64,000 bases of DNA from Candidatus Chloroploca mongolica (GTDB lineage: Bacteria; Chloroflexota; Chloroflexia; Chloroflexales; Chloroflexaceae): the NCBI RefSeq assembly GCF_004762035.2, contig NZ_SIJK02000001.1:244832-308831 (forward strand). Reading direction: 5' to 3'. The notes below the pieces were generated by a model. The model had not been told where the DNA came from, searched no databases, and worked only from the letters and a program-made list of their open reading frames with translations. Positions within the stretch are counted from its first letter, which is position 1. The number at the start of each line of letters is the position of its first letter. Shown here one piece after another: positions 33,195 through 42,500 of the stretch. Made by a program: the position numbers and the translations under genes.

Positions 33195-36100
33195 ATGGCG
33201 AGGATTGAGATTCATGCCTGGTATCGCCAGTATCGCAAGCTGAAGGATCAGGCGGCTGATGCGATCTTGCTCTTTCGTTTTGGCGATTTTTATGAGACCT
33301 TTGATGATGATGCCAAGCTGATCGCCGAATTGCTTGATGTGACGCTGACCCGCAAAGATTATGCGGTTGACAAGAGCAGGCCCCGTGATCAGCAGAAGCT
33401 CTATGCGCCAATGGCGGGGATGCCATACCACGCGGTTGAGCGTTATGTGACCGATCTGGTCGGGCGGGGCTATCGGGTGGCGATTGCCGAGCAGATGACG
33501 GAGACCGAGGCATCGCGCAATGATACGCGCCCGCGCTCGGTCTTTGCCTCAGGCTTGCAACAGACGACGCCGACGGAGCACGGCAGCAAGATGGTGCATC
33601 GCGAGATTGTCCGGGTGATTACGCCCGGAACCGTCGTTGATAGCTCGATGCTGGCCGCGACAACAAATAATTATCTTGCCGCCGCCCTGGTGGAAGGCGA
33701 AGCCATCGGGTTGGCCTATGCCGATCTGAGTACGGGTGAATTTGCGGCGGTTGAATTTCACGGCGAGCGGAGCGCAGCCCAGTTGCACGGTGAGTTGTCG
33801 CGCCTCCAGGCTGCCGAGGTGCTCGTGCCCGATCTTGAGAACCTGCGCCTGCCCGAGTTTGCCCCGTCGCAGTCCCGTTTGACCCAGGATCTCGCGCCGA
33901 TGACCAAAGATGAGCGCGACATGCTCTTGCCCCACGAGCGGGTCGCCCGACGGCTTGACCAGGCGAGTGAGGCGCGCTGGACGCAGGGCCATGTGACGGC
34001 TTGGCCAGCCTGGCGCTGGGATCTGCGTGAGGCGACCGAGGTGTTGCTGCGTCAGTTGCGCGTTGGTTCGCTGGCCGCCTTTGGCCTCGATGCGCACCCC
34101 CTGGCAACCCGCGCTGCCGGTGCGTTGCTCCAATATGTCCACGAGACACAGCGCCACTATGCGGCCCAACTCAATACGCTGCGCGTCTATACAACAAGCA
34201 GTTTTATGCTGCTGGATCCCCAGACCCGCCGCAACCTTGAGTTGCTTGAGCCACAGCGCCAGGGGGCCAAAACGGCCCTGATCAGTGTGCTCGACCGCAC
34301 GCGTACGCCAATGGGGGCGAGGCTCTTGCGCCGCTGGCTCAATCAGCCGTTGCTGGAACTGGAGCCGCTGCTGGCCCGCCAGGCGGCCGTGGCGCGGTTG
34401 GTCGAAGAAACGGTGTTGCGGGCTGCCTTGCGTGAGGCGCTCGGCCCGGTGGGTGACATGGAACGAGCGGTCAATCGCATTGCGCAGGGCACCAGTGTGG
34501 CAACCCCGCGTGACCTCGTGCAACTGCGCAGTTCGCTGCGGGCGCTGCCGGCGGTGCTTGCAGCGACTGGCGGTGTCCTCGCTGAGCTCTTGCCAGCGGA
34601 GGCAGCGCTCTTCGATGAGCGTGGCACTGACCCTGCGCACGCGGGGGCAGCGGCGTCCGCGGCAGGCGAGGATGATCTCTTTGGGGACGCTGAAGAGGCG
34701 GTGGTGGCGCAGCCGCCGCTGCTTGATCCATGTGGCGATCTGCTTGCCCTGCTCGAGGCGGGGCTTGATGATGATCCGCCGGCGCTGCTTGGGGCTTCCA
34801 ATTATCTGCGGGCTGCCGAAGAGGGCGGCGAACGCCCGCGGCGCGTGATCCGTCCCGGCTTTGACCTGCGGATGGATGCGCTAGTGCAGGCGAGCCGCCA
34901 CGCGCAGGAATTTATTGATCGGCTTGAGGGCAAAGAGCGCGAGCGTACCGGGATCAAAGCGCTCAAGGTTGGGTATAACAATGTCTTTGGCTACTATATC
35001 GAGCTCTCGCGCAACGTGGATGAGCGGCTGATCCCGAAAGATTATGAGCGCAAGCAGACGCTCGTGAGTGCCGAGCGCTATATTACGGCTGAACTGAAAG
35101 AGTACGAGCAGATCATTGATCGGGCCAGGTTGCAACTGACCGATCTCGAACGCGATGCCTTCGGGCGGCTGTGCGAGGCGCTGAGCAAAGGCGTTGACCG
35201 GCTGCGCAACGCGGCGCGGGCGCTGGCGCACCTCGATGCGATTGCCTCGCTCGCCGAGGCTGCGGTGCGCGGGCGCTATAGTCGCCCGAACCTCGAAGCG
35301 AGTACGCGCCTCCAGATTACCGCCGGGCGCCATCCCGTCGTCGAGCAGGTGCTCGAAGATGCGTTTGTCCCCAATGATCTGCGGCTCGATACCGACGAGG
35401 CGCAACTGCTGATCATCACTGGCCCCAACATGGCTGGCAAATGTGTGGTCGGTTCGACCCTGGTCTATAGCGAGCACGGCCTGGTGCGGATGGCCGATCT
35501 GATGCCACCTGGGGCAGTCGAGGGCACATTTGCGCCCCTTGGAAGAATCGTACAGGGCCTTGCGCAGCCCCGCGAGGCGACCCATTTTTATCGCGGGGGG
35601 CATCAGGCGACCATCAGGTTGACCACGCAGCACGGTTTTACGCTTGAGGGCACGCCCGAGCATCGCGTGCGCGTGCGACAACCCGACGGCCACGAGGTGT
35701 GGCGCTGTCTCGGCGACCTGCAACCCGGTGACTGGCTCGTCCTCGCATGCGGCATCAATCTCTGGGGGCGTGATCCAACCATTGCCCCGGCCCACGCCTA
35801 TCAACTCGGGCATAACCTCGGAAGCCGGGGCAAGATTCCGACGGTGACCAGTGGGCGCTGTATGAAGGACGCAAGGTCACACCAGTGCCCTAACGCTTCA
35901 CAGGTGGATAAGACCTTGCCTACGGCGGCTGATGACAGCCTTGCGCAGGCCCATTCAGAGCGAGATTGTTGCACGGCGACCGCCTCTGCCGAATGTGCCT
36001 GTACCCTACCGGATGCGTTGCTCGGTGCGCCCCGCGAGACCATTGTCGCCTTTTTGCAGGGTCTCTGTGCCAGCAAATACGCCTCCTTCAAGCCGTCCGG

Positions 36101-37349
36101 CATCCTTCAGTGGCTGATGCCATCAGCGACGATTGCGCAGCAGGTCCAACTCTTGCTGCTCAATCTCGGGCTTATTGCGACGGTCGAAGAGACGATGGTT
36201 GCGCTGCCGCTCGATGCGTTACCGAATGACGTGCTTTTGCATCACAACCGCAGCCTCCGCGTGCCGAAGCAACGCCCGTTCTATGACCCGGTGGTCAGCC
36301 TGACCCCCGGCGAGGCCGAGGTCTATGATCTGTCGGTTGACCACGATCACGCCTATCTTGCCAACGGCCTGGTGAGCCACAACTCGACCTGTCTGCGCCA
36401 GGTGGCCTTGATTGTCTTGATGGCACAGATAGGCTCATTTGTGCCCGCTGAAGCTGCAACAATTGGCCTAGTTGACCGAATCTTCACGCGGATCGGGGCG
36501 CAAGACGACATCGCGACCGGCCAGAGCACATTTATGGTCGAGATGACCGAAACAGCGGCGTTGCTCTTGCAGAGCACCCGGCGGAGCCTGATCATTCTCG
36601 ATGAGGTTGGGCGCGGGACTTCGACCTACGATGGCATGGCAATTGCGCGGGCGGTCGTCGAATACATTCACAACGAGCCTCGCCTGCGTTGCCGCACCCT
36701 CTTTGCGACGCATTACCACGAACTGACGGCGCTGGAAGAGGTCTTGCCGCGTCTGCGCAACTATCATATGGCGGCGGTCGAACAAGAGGGGCAGGTCGTC
36801 TTTTTGCACGAACTGCGCCGGGGCGGGGCCGACCGCTCTTACGGCATTCACGTCGCGCAACTGGCCGGCATTCCCCAGGCCGTGATCGCACGGGCAAGCG
36901 CATTGCTGCGTGAACTCGAAGGAGCGCGGAGCAAGCAGTTGGGGAAAGAGTCCGGAGGGCATCCTGCCCCCGGCGAAGCAGGTGCTGAACAGGCGCATCC
37001 CGACCCGGCAGCGGGCGTTGCGTCGCCGTCACGAGGGCGCAGCGACGGCGCGACCGCGCCGAGTCTCCCAGTGGAGCAAGGGCCAAGCGACGAGCCCCCT
37101 GCCCACGATGAGACAGCAGCAGCGCCAAGAACACGGCCCACGACGCGACCTGCTGAAACAGTGTTGGAACCAGCGCCGGTCGCGCTCAGCGCACCGCCCT
37201 ACGAAGGGCAACTGAGCCTCTTTGACCTTGCGCCGAGTCCCGTGATCGCCTACCTCCGTCGGCTCAACATCAACGAACTAACCCCTCTCGACGCCCTCAA
37301 CCGGCTCGCCGAGTTGCAGCGTCTTGCCGGTGAAGAGCGCCGGCCATAG
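33195..37349 (+). CDS. mutS: MutS mismatch-repair ATPase with P-loop intein
   Basis: 1384 residues as read, 1070 after splicing. The N-terminal mismatch-binding domain has FGDFYETF (Phe and Glu of the FxE wedge). The clamp and lever domains lie between about 250 and 700. The ATPase begins LLIITGPNMAGK, interrupted after Lys749 by an intein (residues 750-1063), then resumes STCLRQVALIVL with Walker B LIILDEVGRGTS and ATHYHEL. A long Pro/Ala-rich linker and QLSLFDLAP, a beta-clamp-binding motif, end the protein. The ATG at 33195 with GGAG is preferred to the upstream frame. Without protein splicing the ATPase would be dead. Confidence 0.95.
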   Translation: MARIEIHAWYRQYRKLKDQAADAILLFRFGDFYETFDDDAKLIAELLDVTLTRKDYAVDKSRPRDQQKLYAPMAGMPYHAVERYVTDLVGRGYRVAIAEQMTETEASRNDTRPRSVFASGLQQTTPTEHGSKMVHREIVRVITPGTVVDSSMLAATTNNYLAAALVEGEAIGLAYADLSTGEFAAVEFHGERSAAQLHGELSRLQAAEVLVPDLENLRLPEFAPSQSRLTQDLAPMTKDERDMLLPHERVARRLDQASEARWTQGHVTAWPAWRWDLREATEVLLRQLRVGSLAAFGLDAHPLATRAAGALLQYVHETQRHYAAQLNTLRVYTTSSFMLLDPQTRRNLELLEPQRQGAKTALISVLDRTRTPMGARLLRRWLNQPLLELEPLLARQAAVARLVEETVLRAALREALGPVGDMERAVNRIAQGTSVATPRDLVQLRSSLRALPAVLAATGGVLAELLPAEAALFDERGTDPAHAGAAASAAGEDDLFGDAEEAVVAQPPLLDPCGDLLALLEAGLDDDPPALLGASNYLRAAEEGGERPRRVIRPGFDLRMDALVQASRHAQEFIDRLEGKERERTGIKALKVGYNNVFGYYIELSRNVDERLIPKDYERKQTLVSAERYITAELKEYEQIIDRARLQLTDLERDAFGRLCEALSKGVDRLRNAARALAHLDAIASLAEAAVRGRYSRPNLEASTRLQITAGRHPVVEQVLEDAFVPNDLRLDTDEAQLLIITGPNMAGKCVVGSTLVYSEHGLVRMADLMPPGAVEGTFAPLGRIVQGLAQPREATHFYRGGHQATIRLTTQHGFTLEGTPEHRVRVRQPDGHEVWRCLGDLQPGDWLVLACGINLWGRDPTIAPAHAYQLGHNLGSRGKIPTVTSGRCMKDARSHQCPNASQVDKTLPTAADDSLAQAHSERDCCTATASAECACTLPDALLGAPRETIVAFLQGLCASKYASFKPSGILQWLMPSATIAQQVQLLLLNLGLIATVEETMVALPLDALPNDVLLHHNRSLRVPKQRPFYDPVVSLTPGEAEVYDLSVDHDHAYLANGLVSHNSTCLRQVALIVLMAQIGSFVPAEAATIGLVDRIFTRIGAQDDIATGQSTFMVEMTETAALLLQSTRRSLIILDEVGRGTSTYDGMAIARAVVEYIHNEPRLRCRTLFATHYHELTALEEVLPRLRNYHMAAVEQEGQVVFLHELRRGGADRSYGIHVAQLAGIPQAVIARASALLRELEGARSKQLGKESGGHPAPGEAGAEQAHPDPAAGVASPSRGRSDGATAPSLPVEQGPSDEPPAHDETAAAPRTRPTTRPAETVLEPAPVALSAPPYEGQLSLFDLAPSPVIAYLRRLNINELTPLDALNRLAELQRLAGEERRP
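35442..36383 (+). mobile_element. Intein in MutS P-loop, endonuclease degenerate
   Basis: 314 residues inserted between Lys and Ser of GPNMAGK/ST. Starts with Cys1 (CVVGSTLVYS), has the block B GTPEHRV with Thr and His, and ends HDHAYLANGLVSHN with the essential His-Asn, followed by Ser as the +1 nucleophile. A middle part of about 150 residues contains YQLGHNLGSRG-KIP and FLQGLCASKYASF, where LAGLIDADG-type endonucleases have LGxxLGDG and FLRGLFDADG; the catalytic Asp residues are missing. ATIAQQVQLLLLNLGL matches the helix after the second motif. Conclusion: splicing probably active, homing activity lost. Confidence 0.9.
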
Positions 37350-37367
37350 AAGCAGAGACACCATCCT

Positions 37368-38357
37368 ATGTTGCATGTCAAAATCGCAGGGCTTGGCCAC
37401 TACCTTCCCGAACGCATCGTCACCAGTGCCGAACTTGAAGCTGATTACGGCCTCGAAGCTGGGTGGATCGAGCGGGTCACGGGTATCAAAGAGCGGCGAC
37501 GGGCGACCCACGAGACAACGGTGCGCATGGGGGCCATTGCGGGGCAGCGTGCGCTGGCTGCCGCAGGGCTTGCCATTGATGACGTTGACCTGATCGTCGC
37601 CGCAGCGAGCGGGCGACAACAGGCGATTCCCTGCACCGCCGCCTACCTACAGCGCGAACTTGGCGCACCCGACGGAGGCAGCACCTGTTTTGACATCGAT
37701 GCCACGTGTCTCAGCTTTCTGGTGGCGCTGCAAAGCGTTGCGCACCTGGTAGCCGCCGGGAGCTACCGGACGGCGCTGATCATCAGCAGTGAGCGCGCAG
37801 GCTACGCACTCAACCCCAACCAACCCGAAAGTGCCGTGCTTTTTGGCGACGCGGCGGCGGCGGCGGTGCTTGTTCGCGCGCCCGCCAACGAAGCGAGTGC
37901 TGTCGTCTGGGAGCAATTTGCGACCTACAGCAGCGGAGCCGACCTGACGGCGATCCTGGGCGGCGGCACCCTGCACCACCCGAACGACCCGACGACGACC
38001 CCAGAGATGAACACCTTTGCGATGAACGGGTCAGCGATCTACAAAAAAGCCGCGCGGCTCTTTGAGCCCTTCTTCGACAGCTTTTGTGTCCGCACTGGCT
38101 GGGCGCGCGAAGAGATAGACGCCGTCGTACCCCACCAGGCCAGCGGCCATGCCCTTGAAATCCTCGCCCGGCGTTACGGCTTTCGCCGCGAGCAACTGAT
38201 CATCAACCTGCCCTCACGGGGCAACTGCATTGCCGCCTCGATCCCACTGGCGCTCGCCGAAGCGGTTGCCGACGGACGGATCGTGCGAGGCAAGCGGGTG
38301 GTTCTGCTTGGCACGGGGGCGGGCCTCACCCTGGGGGCGATTGGGGTAATCTTTTAA
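37368..38357 (+). CDS. Beta-ketoacyl-ACP synthase III-family protein
   Basis: 329 residues of the thiolase fold. Catalytic Cys114 in DIDATCLSF, His in VVPHQASGHAL and Asn in SRGNCIAASIP form the KAS III triad. VTGIKERRR near the start is the usual substrate-entry motif. The Asn motif differs from strict FabH (usually NTSAASIP), so it may start fatty-acid synthesis with unusual acyl-CoA or make specialised lipids, similar to FabH/OleA relatives. Starts 18 bases after mutS. No ole or other fab genes are nearby. Confidence 0.85.
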   Translation: MLHVKIAGLGHYLPERIVTSAELEADYGLEAGWIERVTGIKERRRATHETTVRMGAIAGQRALAAAGLAIDDVDLIVAAASGRQQAIPCTAAYLQRELGAPDGGSTCFDIDATCLSFLVALQSVAHLVAAGSYRTALIISSERAGYALNPNQPESAVLFGDAAAAAVLVRAPANEASAVVWEQFATYSSGADLTAILGGGTLHHPNDPTTTPEMNTFAMNGSAIYKKAARLFEPFFDSFCVRTGWAREEIDAVVPHQASGHALEILARRYGFRREQLIINLPSRGNCIAASIPLALAEAVADGRIVRGKRVVLLGTGAGLTLGAIGVIF

Positions 38358-38736
38358 GCAACCGTTCCGGGTTATACCAATTACACTTGAAGGTGCCACA
38401 TGGTCATGCTGAGCGCAGCGAAGCATCGCTGCCGTGGGGACGCCTGAGACCCTTCGATCCGCTCCTGAGGAACAAATCTCATGGTCGGAGCGCAACACCT
38501 CTGCGGTCATTGCGAACGAAGCCGCAGGCGCAGTGAGGAATCTTCACGGATCTGCATGGAAGACCCCTCACGTTCGTTCGGGGTGACATGGGCGGGCCGG
38601 TGCAACAAACTGGTTGCTCACGGTGTCACTGGCCCGCGGGCCATGTGGTACTCAGGGTGACAAGGTGGCCTACTGAACGGTACATGGGGTTAGGGATCAA
38701 ACGATTCCGGTAAGCTTCTTTTATGGGGTACTGCGA
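38358..38736. other. Gene-free stretch with TCATGCTGAGCGCAGCGAAGCATC-type repeats
   Basis: No open frame of merit. It contains sequence of the kind widely seen between genes in environmental genomes: TGGTCATGCTGAGCGCAGCG, CCTTCGATCCGCTCCTGAGG, TCATTGCGAACGAAGCCGCAGG and GGGTGACATGGGCGGGCC. Inverted pairs are present (GGGCCATGTG / CACATGG), but no clear promoter could be placed for the galactosidase gene. Confidence 0.5.
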
Positions 38737-40845
38737 ATGCCTATTTTCACCAACGCGACCGGCTGGATCTTGGCAACGACGTCAACTGCGTATGCGCTCG
38801 GCTTGAATGACGCCGGGGCGCTCACGCATCGCTACTGGGGACCACGGCTCCCCGCGCTGGCCGATTATCCGCCGCCGCCGAGTCCTGACGGTTGGAGTTC
38901 GTTTAACCCTCCGGCCCAACTGACGCCTGAAGAGTACCCCGGCTATACCGGGAACACCTTTGTTGAGCCATGTCTGAAAGTGACGTTTGCCGACGGTGTG
39001 CGCAATGTGGTGCTCGGTTATGTGGGGGCGACCGTAGCGTCAGAGCCGCTGCCTACGCTGGCGATCACGCTCGAAGATGGGTTCTACCCTCTGCGCGTCA
39101 CGCTCTTGTATCGGCTCTATGAAGCCTATGATCTGCTTGAGCGGGCGGTGCGGATCGAGAACCTCGGGACGGAACCGATCCTGATCGAGCGGATCTGGTC
39201 GGCGCTCTGGCATCTGCCGCAGTACGGACGTTACCGGCTGCGGCAGATGGTCGGTCGCCATATGGACGAAGCGATCCTGCGGCACGAGCCGCTCAGCGAA
39301 GGGGTCAAGCGCCTGGAGAGCCGCCGGCTGGCGAGTAGCCATCACCATAGCCCCTGGTTTGCCGTTGATCGCGATCCGGCAGCAGATCTGGGTCCCGGGG
39401 CCGATGAACGCGCTGGGGAGGTCTGGTTCGGGGCGCTGGCCTGGAGTGGCAACTGGCAAATCGCGGCTGAAGTGACCGATTTTGGCTCGACACGCATCGG
39501 CATTGGCCTGAATGATTGGGATTTTGCCTGGCGCCTCGGCCCGGGCGAGGCCTTCACGACACCCGTGAGCTACGCCGGCTACACCGCTGCTGGCTTCGGC
39601 GCAATGAGCCGCTGCTGGCACACCTTTATCCGTGAGACGATCTTGCCCGGTGCGCGGCAAGTGCAAAAGGTCTTCTACAACTCGTGGGAGGCGACCCACT
39701 TTGACGTTGATGAAGCGTCGCAGATGCAACTGGCCGCAATCGCTGCGTCCCTCGGCGTAGAGTTGTTCGTGCTCGACGACGGCTGGTTCGCGGGGCGCAG
39801 CGATGACACAGCGGCCCTGGGTGATTGGCGCCCTGATCCGCACAAGTTTCCGCATGGACTGACGCCGCTGATCAGGCGGGTGCATGAACTCGGCATGGCG
39901 TTTGGCCTCTGGATCGAACCAGAGATGGTCAGCCCGAAGAGTGAACTCTACCGCACCCATCCCGACTGGGTGCTGCACTTTGCGACCCGTGCCCGCACCG
40001 AGAGCCGCCATCAACTGATCCTCAATCTGGCTCGGCCCGAAGTTCAGGACTATCTGATCGCCCAGTTTGATCGCCTGCTGACCGAACACCCGATCGACTT
40101 CATCAAATGGGATATGAACCGCAACATCAGCGAGCCAGGCTGGCACGATGCGCCGGGCGAACCGCGTGAAGTGTGGGTACGCTACATCGAAGGCCTCTAC
40201 CGAGTCTGGGGGGCGTTGCGTGAGCGGCACCCGCAGATTGTCTGGCAGAACTGCTCAGGCGGTGGAGGGCGGGTCGATCTCGGCTTGATGCGGTTGGCCG
40301 ATCAGTTCCAACTGAGCGACAACATCGATCCAACGCGCTTCCTGGCGATGCAGGAAGGGTTTTCACAGATCTTTCCAGCGAACACGATGCACGCCTGGGT
40401 CGCCGATCTGCCTGCCTCGCATCTCTCACTGCGTTTCCGCTTCCATGTCGGCATGTGCGGCATCCTGGGCCTTGGTGGGCACCTGGTGCGCTGGACGGCA
40501 GAGGAGCGAGCGGAAGCGGCGGCATTGATCGCCCATTACAAAGCGATCCGCACGATCGTCCAGTTCGGTGAATTATACCGGCTACGCTCACCGCAGCGCC
40601 ACGCCTTCGCGGCGGTACTATACGTCGCGCCAGATCGATCCGAAGCAGTGCTGTTTGCCTTCCGCACCCACCTGCCGGCGCAGACGCGGCTACCGCCGCT
40701 GCGCTTGCAAGGGCTTGACCCGCAGCGAAGCTACAGCATCGAAGGTCAGCCCGAAGTGCGCTCGGGCGCGGCATGGATGCACCTCGGGATCGATCTGAGT
40801 CTCGGCGATTTCGAGAGTTGTGTGGTGGGGATACGGCAGGTGTGA
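38737..40845 (+). CDS. GH36-family alpha-galactosidase
   Basis: 702 residues. An N-terminal beta-sandwich is followed by a TIM barrel with VFYNSWEATHFDVDE, LFVLDDGWF, WIEPEMVSP, then IKWDMNR (nucleophile Asp about residue 465) and QLSDNIDPTRF (acid/base Asp about residue 530). These are the marks of GH36 alpha-galactosidases. No signal peptide, so it acts on imported melibiose- or raffinose-type sugars. Upstream is repeat sequence, no transporter genes nearby. An AT-poor region makes the ribosome site weak; the start ATG was accepted as the first in frame. Confidence 0.9.
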   Translation: MPIFTNATGWILATTSTAYALGLNDAGALTHRYWGPRLPALADYPPPPSPDGWSSFNPPAQLTPEEYPGYTGNTFVEPCLKVTFADGVRNVVLGYVGATVASEPLPTLAITLEDGFYPLRVTLLYRLYEAYDLLERAVRIENLGTEPILIERIWSALWHLPQYGRYRLRQMVGRHMDEAILRHEPLSEGVKRLESRRLASSHHHSPWFAVDRDPAADLGPGADERAGEVWFGALAWSGNWQIAAEVTDFGSTRIGIGLNDWDFAWRLGPGEAFTTPVSYAGYTAAGFGAMSRCWHTFIRETILPGARQVQKVFYNSWEATHFDVDEASQMQLAAIAASLGVELFVLDDGWFAGRSDDTAALGDWRPDPHKFPHGLTPLIRRVHELGMAFGLWIEPEMVSPKSELYRTHPDWVLHFATRARTESRHQLILNLARPEVQDYLIAQFDRLLTEHPIDFIKWDMNRNISEPGWHDAPGEPREVWVRYIEGLYRVWGALRERHPQIVWQNCSGGGGRVDLGLMRLADQFQLSDNIDPTRFLAMQEGFSQIFPANTMHAWVADLPASHLSLRFRFHVGMCGILGLGGHLVRWTAEERAEAAALIAHYKAIRTIVQFGELYRLRSPQRHAFAAVLYVAPDRSEAVLFAFRTHLPAQTRLPPLRLQGLDPQRSYSIEGQPEVRSGAAWMHLGIDLSLGDFESCVVGIRQV

Positions 40846-40850
40846 CAGCC

Positions 40851-40967
40851 ATACCATTCAAATAAGGCGTTTTTTGACGCAAAGGCGCAAAGGCGCAAAG
40901 TTTTGAGCGGAGGTGCGCTCACCCTTCGCGCCTTCGCGCCTTCGCGTGAGCTTATTTGCAAGGTATT
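40851..40967. repeat. Dispersed GCGCAAAG palindromic repeat, copy 9
   Basis: Full-length copy: left end ATACCATTCAAATAAGG, core TTGACGCAAAGGCGCAAAGG, spacer, inverted core TTCGCGCCTTCGCGCC, right end CTTATTTGCAAGGTATT. Best copy in the window for defining the terminal inverted repeats. Confidence 0.85.
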
Positions 40968-41117
40968 GGGGCTAGAGGGGAAACCGAGCGGGGAGCATTG
41001 GTCGCCCGGCGTGATGAGACACGCTAAGAACTAGCGCAAGCAGTTTTTCTTGCCGTTCGTTACTAAGACAGTGAGGTCAATTGTCTGCCCAGTGAACGGG
41101 CGGTGAAGGAAAATATT

Positions 41118-42317
41118 ATGTCTACCCGTCGCGTTAGCACGCGCAACCCACTTCTTATGATTATCATCGCCGTACTCGTGCTTGCCGGGCTAGGCGGCGG
41201 TGCATACTGGTATATCGCCCAGCAGCAAGCGCTTCAGGCTGCGGCGACGGCAACCGAGGTTGCGCAGACAAGCGTAGCCCAACAGGGAACACTGGTGGCG
41301 CAGCAGGCGACGAGCGAGGCGGAAACACAAGCAACCGCGACAGCTCAGGCTCTTGTTGCCGCCCGCGATGCCGAGCTCGAGCGTCAGTACCAGGCGGGGG
41401 TAGCCTACCAGACTGTGCAGGACTACACCCAGGCACGGGCCGTCTTCCAGTCAGTGATCGAGGTCAACCCCAGCTACAAGGATACTGCCGACCGTCTAGG
41501 CCAGATCAACGAAGCAGAGGCCGATGCCTACTACCAACAAGGAATCGCCTCGTACCGTGCGGCACAATGGGCCGACGCCATCGAGCAGTTTGACCGTGCG
41601 CTGACGATCATCCCCAACTACAAAGACGCCGCAACCCAACGCGCCGAAGCGCGCCGTCGGTTCAACGCCACCCCGACCCCGACGCTCACCCCGACGCTGG
41701 CCCCAACCCCGACGCCCAACCCCGACGCCACGCCTACGCCCGACATCACGCCCACTCCTGAGCCTCCCAGCGCGAGTGCGGAAGAAACAGCAACGACGAA
41801 GCCCACGGGCAATGTGGCCTTCCGTGATGACTTCAATGCGACCATGCGCGAGGAGTGGGAGCCTATTCGCAGTGGGTTGGCGGTTGTCGATGGCAAGCTC
41901 GTAGGCAGTGAGGGTTTACTCATCTACAAACCTAGCGGTGACAATCACATCATTACGACAAATGTTACGGGAAAGATGTTTGCCGTGATCTTTCGCTTTA
42001 CTGACACCGAGGGCTATGCATTTTTCTGCGATCAAGGAGACTGCGAGTGGCGCAAGTTTATAAAAGCAGACCCTAATAATGCGTATGGTTATGGTAACCG
42101 TTTCACTTCTCTTTCTAGTGTGGTTAGTAGTGCCGCACTCAAAGAAACCAGACCGCATACCCTGACGATTGAGGTTCGTGGCAACAACTTCCTTGCTTTA
42201 GTTGACGGCGAGCCGCTCAGCAGCATCCTCGATAACACCCACGCCACTGGCGGTGCCGGGCTGTGGGCTGGGGAGCCGACTGTATTTGACAGCTTCGAGG
42301 TCGAGTTACTGCCGTAA
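41118..42317 (+). CDS. Membrane-anchored TPR protein with C-terminal lectin-like domain
   Basis: 399 residues. A basic N-terminus is followed by one membrane helix (about 12-35), a long helical Gln/Ala/Thr-rich region (coiled coil-like), two tetratricopeptide-like units (QYQAGVAYQTVQDYTQARAVF..., YYQQGIASYRAAQWADAIEQF...) at about 95-175, a Thr/Pro linker with repeated TPTP, and a C-terminal beta domain (FRDDFNATMREEWEPIRSG ... LVDGEPLSSILDN) resembling laminin-G/glucanase-like domains. Probably surface-exposed, holding a carbohydrate- or protein-binding domain. Function unknown. Confidence 0.75.
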   Translation: MSTRRVSTRNPLLMIIIAVLVLAGLGGGAYWYIAQQQALQAAATATEVAQTSVAQQGTLVAQQATSEAETQATATAQALVAARDAELERQYQAGVAYQTVQDYTQARAVFQSVIEVNPSYKDTADRLGQINEAEADAYYQQGIASYRAAQWADAIEQFDRALTIIPNYKDAATQRAEARRRFNATPTPTLTPTLAPTPTPNPDATPTPDITPTPEPPSASAEETATTKPTGNVAFRDDFNATMREEWEPIRSGLAVVDGKLVGSEGLLIYKPSGDNHIITTNVTGKMFAVIFRFTDTEGYAFFCDQGDCEWRKFIKADPNNAYGYGNRFTSLSSVVSSAALKETRPHTLTIEVRGNNFLALVDGEPLSSILDNTHATGGAGLWAGEPTVFDSFEVELLP

Positions 42318-42353
42318 GCCTACGCAGATCTTCTGCACAGGCACTGACAGCCG

Positions 42354-42440
42354 CTGGGTGCCCGCGTGCGCGGGCATGACCATGCGGGCCGACGCACCCG
42401 GGATGCGCCGCTGGGTGCCCGCGTGCGCGGGCATGACATG
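42354..42440. repeat. Two CCCGCGTGCGCGGG repeats
   Basis: Two copies of GGGTGCCCGCGTGCGCGGGC-ATGAC separated by about 40 bases, 3' of the Wadjet operon. Each is a palindrome. The same element occurs at about 30436. They may form a REP-type structure at the operon end. Confidence 0.75.
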
Positions 42441-42500
42441 TGTTCAATTCATTCATACAATCTTCATCAGCGTTTACTTCTAGACGCAGCGCCGCTGGGG

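Noticed and set aside
33549..34640. 363-residue frame antisense to mutS
   Set aside because: Shadow frame; the mutS sense frame is continuous and conserved.
39040..40230. 396-residue open frame antisense to alpha-galactosidase
   Set aside because: Shadow frame without recognisable domain or ribosome site.
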